A stretch of DNA of 5,756 nt from Chthoniobacterales bacterium (GCA_013697015.1 JACCXL010000033.1:1-5756); one strand, 5' to 3'; counted from the first letter of the stretch, positions 1 through 5,353 are shown. The notes: generated by a model from the sequence alone, not told the origin. Program-made: numbers and translations.

Positions 1-243
1 AGGGCATGCGTCTAGCAGCCGCCATGCCACCCACTATCCGGGCTCACGCGACCACACTTGTTCCAACTGCACCGGGCTTCCTCTTCGGCTTCAACAGGTA
101 ATCACTCAAAACCTCCCCCACTTACCATCTACTTGAGGCGTCCGGTGTGAAGTGCGACGCTCTACGATACTTTCTAGGGGTTTGGCGCTTCGCTAAGATT
201 CTGGCCGAGCATCAATGACATCATGTTTGACGTTTGATTTCGG
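1..243. other. Non-coding left flank, nothing recognised
   Basis: I see no convincing gene, RNA or mobile element here. Reading frames open at the left edge close within about 140 nt and give peptides I do not recognise. The stretch looks less GC-rich than the pathway genes and has no long T-run after a stem that would mark a terminator. It may be the spacer downstream or upstream of a gene lying outside the window. Confidence 0.5.
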
Positions 244-277
244 ATTTATCAGTGATATCCGCGTAATCCGCGGTTAA
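244..277 (+). repeat. Diverged copy of a small intergenic repeat
   Basis: The segment contains ATCCGCGTAATCCGCGG, which matches ATCTGCGTAATCTGTGG at 4173-4189 at 14 of 17 positions. The preceding TTTATCAGTG resembles TTAATCTGTG at 4160-4169, allowing a one-base gap between the two blocks. It therefore looks like another, older member of the repeat family found around the ACMSD gene. It lies in non-coding DNA just before a doubtful small ORF. The family assignment rests only on this visual comparison. Confidence 0.45.
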
Positions 278-279
278 CC

Positions 280-489
280 GTGCCTAGGGCTTCAGACCAA
301 CCGACGCCAATCCGCGCGATACTTTATAACGCCGCGACTGACGGAGACTATCCGATACGACACCGGTTTGATCGAATTGGTCTCGGAACGTGGTCGTTCG
401 AAGGAAAACGTAAAATATACCAGCAGTACGTGGTCGTTGAGGTGACCGGCAAATGGCACGTTCACACATATTCGGAGCCGGTCTGGTAG
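280..489 (+). CDS. Doubtful small hypothetical protein (69 aa)
   Basis: This is an open frame from a GTG at 280 to TAG at 487-489, with an in-frame TGA at 253-255 shortly upstream. I do not recognise the product. The residue mix is protein-like rather than random: the second half (GTWSFEGKRK, then YVVVEVTGKWHVHTY) has alternating hydrophobic and charged residues typical of beta strands, and there is no low-complexity skew. There is no clear Shine-Dalgarno site, and the proposed start directly abuts the repeat-like stretch at 244-277, so the true N-terminus may be missing. It could be a real small gene, the tail of a decayed gene, or a chance frame. No signal peptide or membrane segment is visible. 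Confidence 0.3.
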   Translation: MPRASDQPTPIRAILYNAATDGDYPIRHRFDRIGLGTWSFEGKRKIYQQYVVVEVTGKWHVHTYSEPVW

Positions 490-496
490 ATTTTAG

Positions 497-526
497 ATGC
501 CAAGCAAATTCATTCTCATCGGCAGC
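497..526 (+). other. Short in-frame copy of the kmo N-terminus
   Basis: An ATG at 497 begins a 29-codon frame (stop TGA 584-586) whose first residues are MPSKFILIGS. The neighbouring kmo starts MAKFVLIGS. Over the seven shared codons KF[I/V]LIGS the two copies differ mainly at third positions (AAA/AAG, TTC/TTT, ATC/ATT, GGC/GGT, AGC/AGT). This suggests divergence under protein-level constraint rather than a simple recent duplication. Similarity stops after GS: the essential third glycine of the FAD-binding motif and everything beyond it are absent in all three frames. It is too short to be a functional gene. A remnant of a second kmo copy, a leader peptide or chance are all possible. Confidence 0.35.
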
Positions 527-705
527 TCCGAAAATTTTGATTTGTTCGCTTCCCGCTCTCTCACCCTCGCCCCTCGGGTTCTGTGATCTATGTCGCGGCG
601 TCCCCCGTTCGCTCCATTCGCGAGAAAACGACCTCTGCACGGGCCGCCAAGTACCAGTCTCTTTTCCTGTTTTCATGGTTTCCTGATTCAATAGATTCTT
701 GGTGA

Positions 706-2028
706 GTGGCGAAGTTTGTCCTCATTGGTAGTGGTCTTGCCGGCGGACTACTCGGTGCGTACTTGGGTCGGCGCGGGTACGATGTCGATCTTTACGAGAG
801 ACGCGCCGACCCGCGCGCGGGCAACTTCGTCGGCGGGCGGTCGATTAATCTTGCGCTCTCGACACGGGGAATTCACGCGCTCCAGCAGCTCGGCATCGCC
901 GACGAAGTTTTGCGACACGCCATCCCGATGCGCGGCCGCATGATCCACGGCAAATCCGGCGATCTGCATTTCGCCCCATATGACCGCGACCCGAACAAAT
1001 ATATCAACTCGATCGGTCGCGCGTCGCTCAACACCGCCGTAATCGAGGCGGCGCAGCGTTATCCGAACGTGCGAGTAAAGTTCAATCATAATTGCACCGA
1101 TGTCGATCTGGATGCGCCCGTCGCGCACCTGCTCAACACCGAAACGAATCAGATGATCGAAGCGCGCGGCGATGCGGTGATCGGCGTCGATGGCGCTTTC
1201 TCCGCGGTGCGCCAATCAATGCAGCGGCAGCTCGACCGTTTCGAGTACGACGAGAGTTATCTCGCCCACGGCTACAAAGAACTCACCATCCCGCCCGCGC
1301 CGGATGGTGGGTGGCGGATGGAAAAGGAGGCGCTGCACATTTGGCCGCGCAAAAGTTTCATGATGATTGCGCTGCCGAACCCCGACGGCTCGTTCACCTG
1401 CACGCTATTTTGGGAGTTCAAGGGTCCGCGTAGTTTTGAATCAACCCAGACCGGCGACGATGTCCGCCGATTCTTCGACAAAGAATTCCCCGACGCCGTG
1501 CCGCTCATGCCGACGCTGCTCGAAGATTTCCGGGAAAACCCGACCGGCTCACTCGTGACCATCCGCTGCGCGCCGTGGCATTATAAGGACAAAGTCGCGC
1601 TGGTCGGCGACGCCGCCCACGCGGTCGTGCCGTTCTACGGCCAGGGAATGAACGCGGCCTTCGAAGATTGCGTCGTGCTCGACGCATGCCTGGCGGAATT
1701 CCCTAACGACCGCGAGCGTGCCTTCGCGGAATATTTTTCCCGGCGGAAAGAAAACGCCGACGCGCTCGCCGCCCTCGCCGTCGAAAACTTCATCGAGATG
1801 CGCGACAAGACGGCATCGAAACGATTTCGCGCGAAGAAGAAACTCGATCACCTGCTCGAAGGCTTGCTGCCCGGCATCTACCTGCCGCTCTACACAATGG
1901 TGTCCTTCACGCGCATCCCCTACGCCGAAGCGGCCCGTCGCGCCGGTCGTCAGGACCGCGTCGTCTACGCGAGCCTTGTCGCACTGATAATGTTGATCGT
2001 CGCGATGTTGATCGTGCTGTTGCGTTGA
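706..2028 (+). CDS. kmo: Kynurenine 3-monooxygenase (FAD-dependent)
   Basis: This 440-residue flavoprotein (EC 1.14.13.9) hydroxylates L-kynurenine to 3-hydroxykynurenine using NADPH and oxygen. The N-terminus carries the Rossmann motif GSGLAG (residues 8-13) and the ribose-binding acidic residue at the end of strand 2 (E31 in DLYERR). GRSINLALS (44-52) and MRGRM (75-79) follow; R78 and Y92 line up with the substrate-binding R84 and Y98 of the Pseudomonas fluorescens enzyme. The second FAD motif is GDAAH (301-305) followed by PFYGQGMN. ENFIEM (360-365) supplies the conserved N and E of the kynurenine pocket. The last 20 or so residues are almost purely hydrophobic and probably form a membrane anchor. 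The start is forced: TGA at 703-705 precedes GTG 706 in frame, and the FAD motif needs this N-terminus. No well-spaced Shine-Dalgarno is present. The gene is followed closely by kynA, probably in one transcript. Confidence 0.96.
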   Translation: MAKFVLIGSGLAGGLLGAYLGRRGYDVDLYERRADPRAGNFVGGRSINLALSTRGIHALQQLGIADEVLRHAIPMRGRMIHGKSGDLHFAPYDRDPNKYINSIGRASLNTAVIEAAQRYPNVRVKFNHNCTDVDLDAPVAHLLNTETNQMIEARGDAVIGVDGAFSAVRQSMQRQLDRFEYDESYLAHGYKELTIPPAPDGGWRMEKEALHIWPRKSFMMIALPNPDGSFTCTLFWEFKGPRSFESTQTGDDVRRFFDKEFPDAVPLMPTLLEDFRENPTGSLVTIRCAPWHYKDKVALVGDAAHAVVPFYGQGMNAAFEDCVVLDACLAEFPNDRERAFAEYFSRRKENADALAALAVENFIEMRDKTASKRFRAKKKLDHLLEGLLPGIYLPLYTMVSFTRIPYAEAARRAGRQDRVVYASLVALIMLIVAMLIVLLR

Positions 2029-2045
2029 CGCGCCCCCGGCTGCGT

Positions 2046-2049
2046 GGAG
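2046..2049 (+). promoter_or_regulatory. Ribosome binding site that sets the kynA start
   Basis: GGAG lies 8 nt before the ATG at 2058. A TTG at 2025, overlapping the kmo stop codon, would also open the frame, but it lacks such a site and adds eleven residues that look unlike the family. The ATG start gives MPPLTYANYL, where the TYxxYL segment is the usual beginning of the conserved domain in tryptophan 2,3-dioxygenases. Confidence 0.65.
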
Positions 2050-2057
2050 CATTCGAT

Positions 2058-2843
2058 ATGCCCCCGCTGACTTACGCAAACTATCTCGATCTCGAGAAGC
2101 TACTCACGTTGCAGAACCCGCGCTCCGCCCCGGCCGAGCACGACGAGATGTTGTTCATCATCATCCATCAGACCTACGAGCTCTGGTTCAAGCAGCTGCT
2201 GCATGAGTTCGAGAAAATAAAGAGTGACTTCTCCGCCGGCAATCTCTTTGGCGCAATTCATTCCTTCAAACGCGCCCGGACGATCATGAAGACGCTCGTC
2301 GGGCAGATCGACATTCTTGAGACGATGACGCCTTCCTCGTTTTCGAGCTTCCGCGACCGGCTCGATACCGCCTCGGGATTTCAATCGATCCAGTTTCGCG
2401 AGTTGGAGTTCCTGCTCGGATACAAGCGCGCCTCCACACTGACCTACGTTAAGCCGGAGATGCCAGGCTATGAACGACTGCAACAGCGGTTAAACGAGCG
2501 GACGGTGGTCGATCACTTTTACGATTTCCTCGGCACGCGGGGCGCGCAGATTCCCGCGGATCTGAAGAATCGCGAGATCTCCCGACCGAATGAGCCCGAC
2601 GAGCGCGTGCAGGCCGAAATCTTGCGGCTCTACAAGAACGCACCCGAAGTCTCGATCCTTTTCGAATTGATGACCGATTTCGATGAGGGATTGCAGGAGT
2701 GGCGCTATCGGCACATCAAACTGGTCGAGCGGACGATTGGCGCGAAGCATGGCACGGGCGGCTCGCCCGGGGTGCCGTTTCTGAAGGAATCACTGTTCAA
2801 GCCGATCTTCCCCGATCTGTGGGCGATCCGGCACGAGATGTGA
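2058..2843 (+). CDS. kynA: Tryptophan 2,3-dioxygenase (heme)
   Basis: This 261-residue cytosolic heme enzyme (EC 1.13.11.11, a homotetramer in known members) oxidises L-tryptophan to N-formylkynurenine, the first step of the kynurenine pathway. Family landmarks are all present: EHDEMLFIIIHQTYELW (27-43) with the active-site histidine H37; SGFQSIQFRELEFLLG (106-121) with R114, the likely carboxylate-binding arginine; the proximal heme ligand H219 in WRYRHIK; and the substrate loop GTGGSPGV (232-239) with T233. Length is typical, slightly short at the N-terminus. It begins 29 nt after kmo stops, so the two are likely co-transcribed. Placing kmo first is notable because KynA acts earlier in the pathway. 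It converges with the ACMSD gene, 120 nt away, with no strong terminator between. Confidence 0.97.
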   Translation: MPPLTYANYLDLEKLLTLQNPRSAPAEHDEMLFIIIHQTYELWFKQLLHEFEKIKSDFSAGNLFGAIHSFKRARTIMKTLVGQIDILETMTPSSFSSFRDRLDTASGFQSIQFRELEFLLGYKRASTLTYVKPEMPGYERLQQRLNERTVVDHFYDFLGTRGAQIPADLKNREISRPNEPDERVQAEILRLYKNAPEVSILFELMTDFDEGLQEWRYRHIKLVERTIGAKHGTGGSPGVPFLKESLFKPIFPDLWAIRHEM

Positions 2844-2851
2844 GAAAGTTT

Positions 2852-2889
2852 TTCCACAGATTTAAGAACCCCGATTCCCTCGCAGATTT
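2852..2889 (+). repeat. Direct repeat, copy 1 (3' of kynA and ACMSD)
   Basis: The first 20 nt (TTCCACAGATTTAAGAACCC) are identical to 4076-4095. The remainder, CGATTCCCTCGCAGATTT, matches AAATCCCTCACAGATTT with one gap and a few changes, and weaker similarity may run about ten bases further. It lies 8 nt after the kynA stop, in the gap between the convergent genes. Together with the copy at 4076 it brackets the ACMSD gene, the copy starts being 1,224 nt apart in the same orientation. Confidence 0.85.
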
Positions 2890-2963
2890 TCAGGAGGCAA
2901 CCCACTTGGGATTTTCGCTGTTTTCCTCGGCGCGCATTTTTGTGCTCACGTCTGCGGACCCCT

Positions 2964-4043
2964 TCACGAGCTGGCTCCGCCACCAACCCTGCCTAAGCCG
3001 AGAAACTCGCGGGCGGTTCCGGAGAATAGCCGTGTCTTATCTTGCGGAGAGAGTTCTTTCATCGATTCGATGAGCTCGCCTGGGTTCGCTTCGCCGAGCG
3101 GGAACGGATAGTCGGACCCGAGCGCGACGCGCCGTGCGCCGAAGAGCTTGAGCAGCATCTTCAGGGCGTCGGGATCGTGCACGAGTGAGTCGACGTAGAA
3201 CCGCGCAGGTGTCACGCCGCCGCCATCGTCGGGCCGGGCTAGATAACTTCTTGGGTTCGTCTGGTTGTCGATCGCGACCAAGTCCGGCCGCACGTGGAAG
3301 GCATGCTCGATACGGCCAATCGTGAACGGGAACGCTCCGCCGCCGTGCGCGAACGCAACGCGCAGCTTCGGGAAACGTTCGAAGACGCCGCCAAAGATCA
3401 TGCAGCAGATCGCGAGACAGGTTTCCGCCGGCATGCCGACGAGCCACGGCAGCCAGTATTTCGGCATCCGCTTTTTGCCGAGCATGTCCCACGGATGAAC
3501 GAAGATTGCAGCCTCGAGCTGCTCCGCCGCACTCCAGACGACGTCGAGTGCAGTATCGTCGAGGTTGCGGCAATCGGACCCGTGACAATACTGGTTCGCA
3601 TCGACATGCGTTCCGATCTGCGCTCCACGCAGACCCAGTTCGCGGACGCATCGTTCCAGCTCGCGCGCGGCCAGATCCGGATCTTGCAGAGGGATCGTCG
3701 CCAGGCCCGCGAATCTCGTCGGATGCTTGCGCACGACTTCGGCAATGTGATCATTTAACCGGCGAGAAAGATCGAGCGCGTCGGCCGGCTTCGCCCAATA
3801 GCTGAACATCACCGGCACGGTCGAGAGCACCTGCATCGTGACGCCCGCGTGGTCGCACTCCTCGATACGCCGCTTGGGATCCCAGGCGTTGTCGGTGATC
3901 TCGCGAAAGAAGCGCTCGCCGATCATCATCCGCGCGCAGCACGGCTTGTAGTGATCGAGCCTGACGAACCCGCCGTAGCCGTATTTCGCGTCGAGGTCGG
4001 GCCAGTCGCGCGGGAGGATGTGCGTGTGCAGGTCGATCTTCAT
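2964..4043 (-). CDS. nbaD: 2-amino-3-carboxymuconate-6-semialdehyde decarboxylase (ACMSD)
   Basis: This 359-residue zinc amidohydrolase-superfamily enzyme (EC 4.1.1.45) decarboxylates the ring-opened product of 3-hydroxyanthranilate to 2-aminomuconate semialdehyde. Metal ligands are visible in order: H6 and H8 in DLHTH, H183 in FVHPWD, H233 in FAHGGG and D311 in GSDYPF. R47 matches the substrate-binding arginine of the human enzyme. Long stretches are near-identical to animal ACMSD, for example LSTVPVMFSYWAKP (73-86) and KYWLPWLVGMPAET (195-208). Two insertions relative to the human protein stand out: about 149-160 (containing C153, H154, C158) and about 270-280 (RPDDGGG). The ATG at 4043 gives the expected MKIDLHTH start, without a clear Shine-Dalgarno. 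It lies 151 nt downstream of the 3-hydroxyanthranilate dioxygenase on the same strand and makes the enzyme acting immediately after it. Confidence 0.96.
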   Translation of the reverse strand: MKIDLHTHILPRDWPDLDAKYGYGGFVRLDHYKPCCARMMIGERFFREITDNAWDPKRRIEECDHAGVTMQVLSTVPVMFSYWAKPADALDLSRRLNDHIAEVVRKHPTRFAGLATIPLQDPDLAARELERCVRELGLRGAQIGTHVDANQYCHGSDCRNLDDTALDVVWSAAEQLEAAIFVHPWDMLGKKRMPKYWLPWLVGMPAETCLAICCMIFGGVFERFPKLRVAFAHGGGAFPFTIGRIEHAFHVRPDLVAIDNQTNPRSYLARPDDGGGVTPARFYVDSLVHDPDALKMLLKLFGARRVALGSDYPFPLGEANPGELIESMKELSPQDKTRLFSGTAREFLGLGRVGGGASS

Positions 4044-4075
4044 GCGCGTCGATTAGCCCGCCCAGAATGATCTGC

Positions 4076-4112
4076 TTCCACAGATTTAAGAACCCAAATC
4101 CCTCACAGATTT
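4076..4112 (+). repeat. Direct repeat, copy 2 (5' of ACMSD), left arm of foldback
   Basis: This copy shares its first 20 nt exactly with 2852-2871. It contains two CACAGATT cores (4079-4086 and 4104-4111). Both have reverse-complement partners in the element at 4158-4191, so the segment also forms the left arm of a nested inverted repeat in the gap upstream of the ACMSD gene. Confidence 0.85.
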
Positions 4113-4119
4113 CCCGAAG

Positions 4120-4152
4120 GAGCAGTCGGCTCGTTTAGAGCGCCGACTGTTC
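4120..4152 (-). other. Hairpin at the centre of the foldback element
   Basis: The arms GAGCAGTCGGC (4120-4130) and GCCGACTGTTC (4142-4152) pair over 11 positions with a single G-T type mismatch around an 11-nt loop, and GCTC/GAGC inside can extend the stem in an alternative fold. In the minus-strand transcript it would sit between the dioxygenase and ACMSD reading frames. It lacks the run of U expected of an intrinsic terminator, so attenuation or mRNA stabilisation is only a guess. Confidence 0.6.
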
Positions 4153-4157
4153 TTATC

Positions 4158-4191
4158 TCTTAATCTGTGTACATCTGCGTAATCTGTGGAT
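4158..4191 (-). repeat. CACAGATT-type repeat, right arm of foldback
   Basis: Read on the minus strand this is CCACAGATTACGCAGATGTA followed by CACAGATTAAGA, three CAGAT units spaced 9 and 10 nt apart. TCCACAGATT here (plus-strand AATCTGTGGA, 4181-4190) is the exact reverse complement of 4077-4086, and AATCTGTG (4162-4169) is that of 4104-4111. The repeat begins only a few bases after the stop codon of the 3-hydroxyanthranilate dioxygenase gene. A diverged relative lies at 244-277. Confidence 0.75.
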
Positions 4192-4194
4192 CTC

Positions 4195-4719
4195 TTAGAA
4201 TGGCTGCACCGGCTCCGGCTTCGTGACCTTCTTGCCGCAATTTTTGCAGGTTCGGCGGGCGTCGTCGTTCCAGAAGTCGAGCATCGCCTGGCTGAACGCC
4301 TGCACGATGTCCGCGCAATCGAAGTGAATGTCTTCCACCAGCGCCTCGCAGTTATCGCAGTAGAAAATGACGTGCTCGGTTTCTCCGAGTGGGCGGCGGC
4401 GTTCGACCACCATGCCGAGCGTGTCCGGCGGCCGCACCGGCGCGTGCGGGACGTTCGGCGGGATGAAGAATGTCTCGCCCTCGCGCACGAGGTGATCGAC
4501 GATCCGATCGCCTTCGCGGATACGCACTTTAATGTCGCCCTTGAGCTGATAGAAAAATTCTTCCGAGTCGACCTGATGAAAATCGTTCCGCGCGTTAGGG
4601 CCTTTGACCACCATGACAAAAAAATCGCGCCCGTCGTAGACGTAGCGGTTGCTCACCGGCGGCTTGAAGAGGTGGCGGTTCTCTTCGATCCAATTGTTTA
4701 GATTGAGCGGCGGTTGCAC
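4195..4719 (-). CDS. nbaC: 3-hydroxyanthranilate 3,4-dioxygenase
   Basis: This 174-residue cupin-fold extradiol dioxygenase (EC 1.13.11.6) opens the ring of 3-hydroxyanthranilate. The catalytic Fe(II) ligands are H48, E54 and H92, within DFHQVDSEEFFYQLKG and PPNVPHAPVRP. Substrate-binding R44, R96 and E106 are at the expected places. The C-terminal part has two CxxC pairs, CDNC (121-124) and CKNC (158-161), the rubredoxin-like iron site seen in bacterial and fungal members but absent in animals; length fits the bacterial form. The start is GTG: the upstream frame stays open to a TGA at 4807-4809 but contains no ATG, and the segment LNLNNWIEEN aligns with the family N-terminus. No good Shine-Dalgarno is visible. 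The ACMSD gene follows on the same strand, so the product is passed to the next gene's enzyme. Confidence 0.96.
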   Translation of the reverse strand: MQPPLNLNNWIEENRHLFKPPVSNRYVYDGRDFFVMVVKGPNARNDFHQVDSEEFFYQLKGDIKVRIREGDRIVDHLVREGETFFIPPNVPHAPVRPPDTLGMVVERRRPLGETEHVIFYCDNCEALVEDIHFDCADIVQAFSQAMLDFWNDDARRTCKNCGKKVTKPEPVQPF

Positions 4720-4922
4720 GGCGGGCGTCGCGCGGCTCTCCGACTGTGCCGGTGGGCGTTCAGCTAGATTAGCGATGAACGAGCGTATTTTCTTTCGAGC
4801 GTAGCGTCAAACGTCGATCCTCTCGATGGCCCCGTGCGAAGACTACCGAAGGCCGCCCGACGAAGCCCGAGGTAGCGCTGCTGGCTTTACCGACGAGAAG
4901 GCGAACCGATAAGCTTCACCGT

Positions 4923-5261
4923 ATGGATCCTACCGACTTGGCTCAACTCACTTACGATCGCACCGAGATTGCCGACACCTTTTATCGTTATGCTCTCGGT
5001 CTCGACCACGGGGATGCGAATTCGCTGGCCTCGGCCTTCACTGCAGATTGCGTGTTCGATTTCACGCCGGCGGGCGCGAAGCTTGGGATTGATTTTCCAG
5101 TGGTGAGCGGACGCGGCAAGGGTTCATACGGCGGTAAAGTTGGGCCGATGACGAGCAGCGATATCGACCGGCGCCTGGCAGACCGTAGCGGGTCTCGCTC
5201 CTGTTTAGGAGACGGATTCCGTTGTTCGTTGCTTTCTTTGCGTCGCATGCAAATGCTCTAA
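4923..5261 (+). pseudogene. SnoaL/NTF2-like protein, probably 3'-truncated
   Basis: The first 80 or so residues look like a SnoaL-type member of the NTF2-like fold: an N-terminal helix pair (EIADTFYRYALGLDHGD, 15-31), then LASAFTADCVFDFTPAG and FPVVSGRG. Family proteins of this type usually run to about 130-160 residues, with several more beta strands. Here the frame closes at 112, and from about residue 80 (after VGPMTSS) it becomes Arg/Ser-rich and unlike the fold (DRRLADRSGSRS). The break, near 5160, is followed by palindrome-rich DNA and a tRNA gene. I read this as a gene that lost its 3' half; a short functional protein is less likely. Enzyme activity cannot be predicted: the fold covers cyclases, hydratases and binding proteins. 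It is divergent from the dioxygenase gene across about 200 nt and has no obvious link to tryptophan degradation. Confidence 0.6.
5180..5221. repeat. Palindrome-rich segment, possible repeat remnant
   Basis: Three small inverted repeats lie almost back to back: AGACC/GGTCT (5180-5195, 6-nt loop), CTCCT/AGGAG (5198-5211, GTTT loop) and CGGATTCCG (5213-5221). An alternative pairing GTCTC/GAGAC (5192-5196 with 5209-5213) excludes the first two. The segment lies where the SnoaL-like frame loses its protein character. It may be a small intergenic repeat; no second copy is present in the window. Confidence 0.4.
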
Positions 5262-5268
5262 AAACGAT

Positions 5269-5350
5269 GCCAGGGTGGCGAAATTGGCAGACGCGCCAGA
5301 CTTAGGATCTGGTGTCGCAAGACGTGCAGGTTCGAGTCCTGTCCCTGGCA
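5269..5350 (+). tRNA. tRNA-Leu, anticodon UAG
   Basis: The full cloverleaf is readable. The acceptor GCCAGGG (5269-5275) pairs with CCCTGGC (5343-5349), with discriminator A at 5350. The D arm is GCG/CGC with GG in the loop. The anticodon stem CCAGA/TCTGG encloses the loop CTTAGGA (5301-5307), with anticodon TAG at 5303-5305. A class II long variable arm (GTC GCAA GAC) follows, as expected for leucine. The T arm is GCAGG TTCGAGT CCTGT. The 3' CCA is not encoded. It reads CUA and, by wobble, other CUN leucine codons. It ends three nt before the stop codon of the convergent phosphodiesterase gene. Confidence 0.97.
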
Positions 5351-5353
5351 CTC

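Noticed and set aside
284..691. 135-codon minus-strand frame in the left flank
   Set aside because: The translation is Arg-rich with no recognisable motif or hydrophobic core, and no start context supports it.
2025..2057. TTG start for tryptophan 2,3-dioxygenase overlapping the kmo stop
   Set aside because: The ATG at 2058 has a GGAG 8 nt upstream and gives the family-like N-terminus; the extra residues MTRPRLRGAFD have no family counterpart that I know.
2844..2963. Terminator between the convergent kynA and ACMSD genes
   Set aside because: Only weak stems are present, such as GCGCA/TGTGC around TTTT near 2932-2945 and the short CCCACTTGGG at 2901-2910; none is a GC-rich stem followed by a T-run.
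4077..4191. CRISPR-like array from the CACAGATT repeats
   Set aside because: The units are short, unevenly spaced, in opposite orientations and without regular unique spacers; no cas gene is nearby.
4086..4619. 177-codon minus-strand frame over the dioxygenase gene
   Set aside because: It is rich in Arg, Ser and Thr, as expected for an off-frame reading of GC-rich coding DNA, and it covers a gene with all catalytic residues intact.
4720..4922. Divergent promoters between the dioxygenase and SnoaL-like genes
   Set aside because: A TAATCT on the minus strand (4766-4771) could be a -10 box, but no matching -35 element lies at the right distance, and the only inverted repeat (CTACC 4843-4847 with GGTAG 4871-4875) is short.
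5174..5180. CCTGGCA matching the last bases of tRNA-Leu (5344-5350), a possible attachment-site duplicate
   Set aside because: Seven bases are too few to claim an attachment site, and no integrase gene is in the window.
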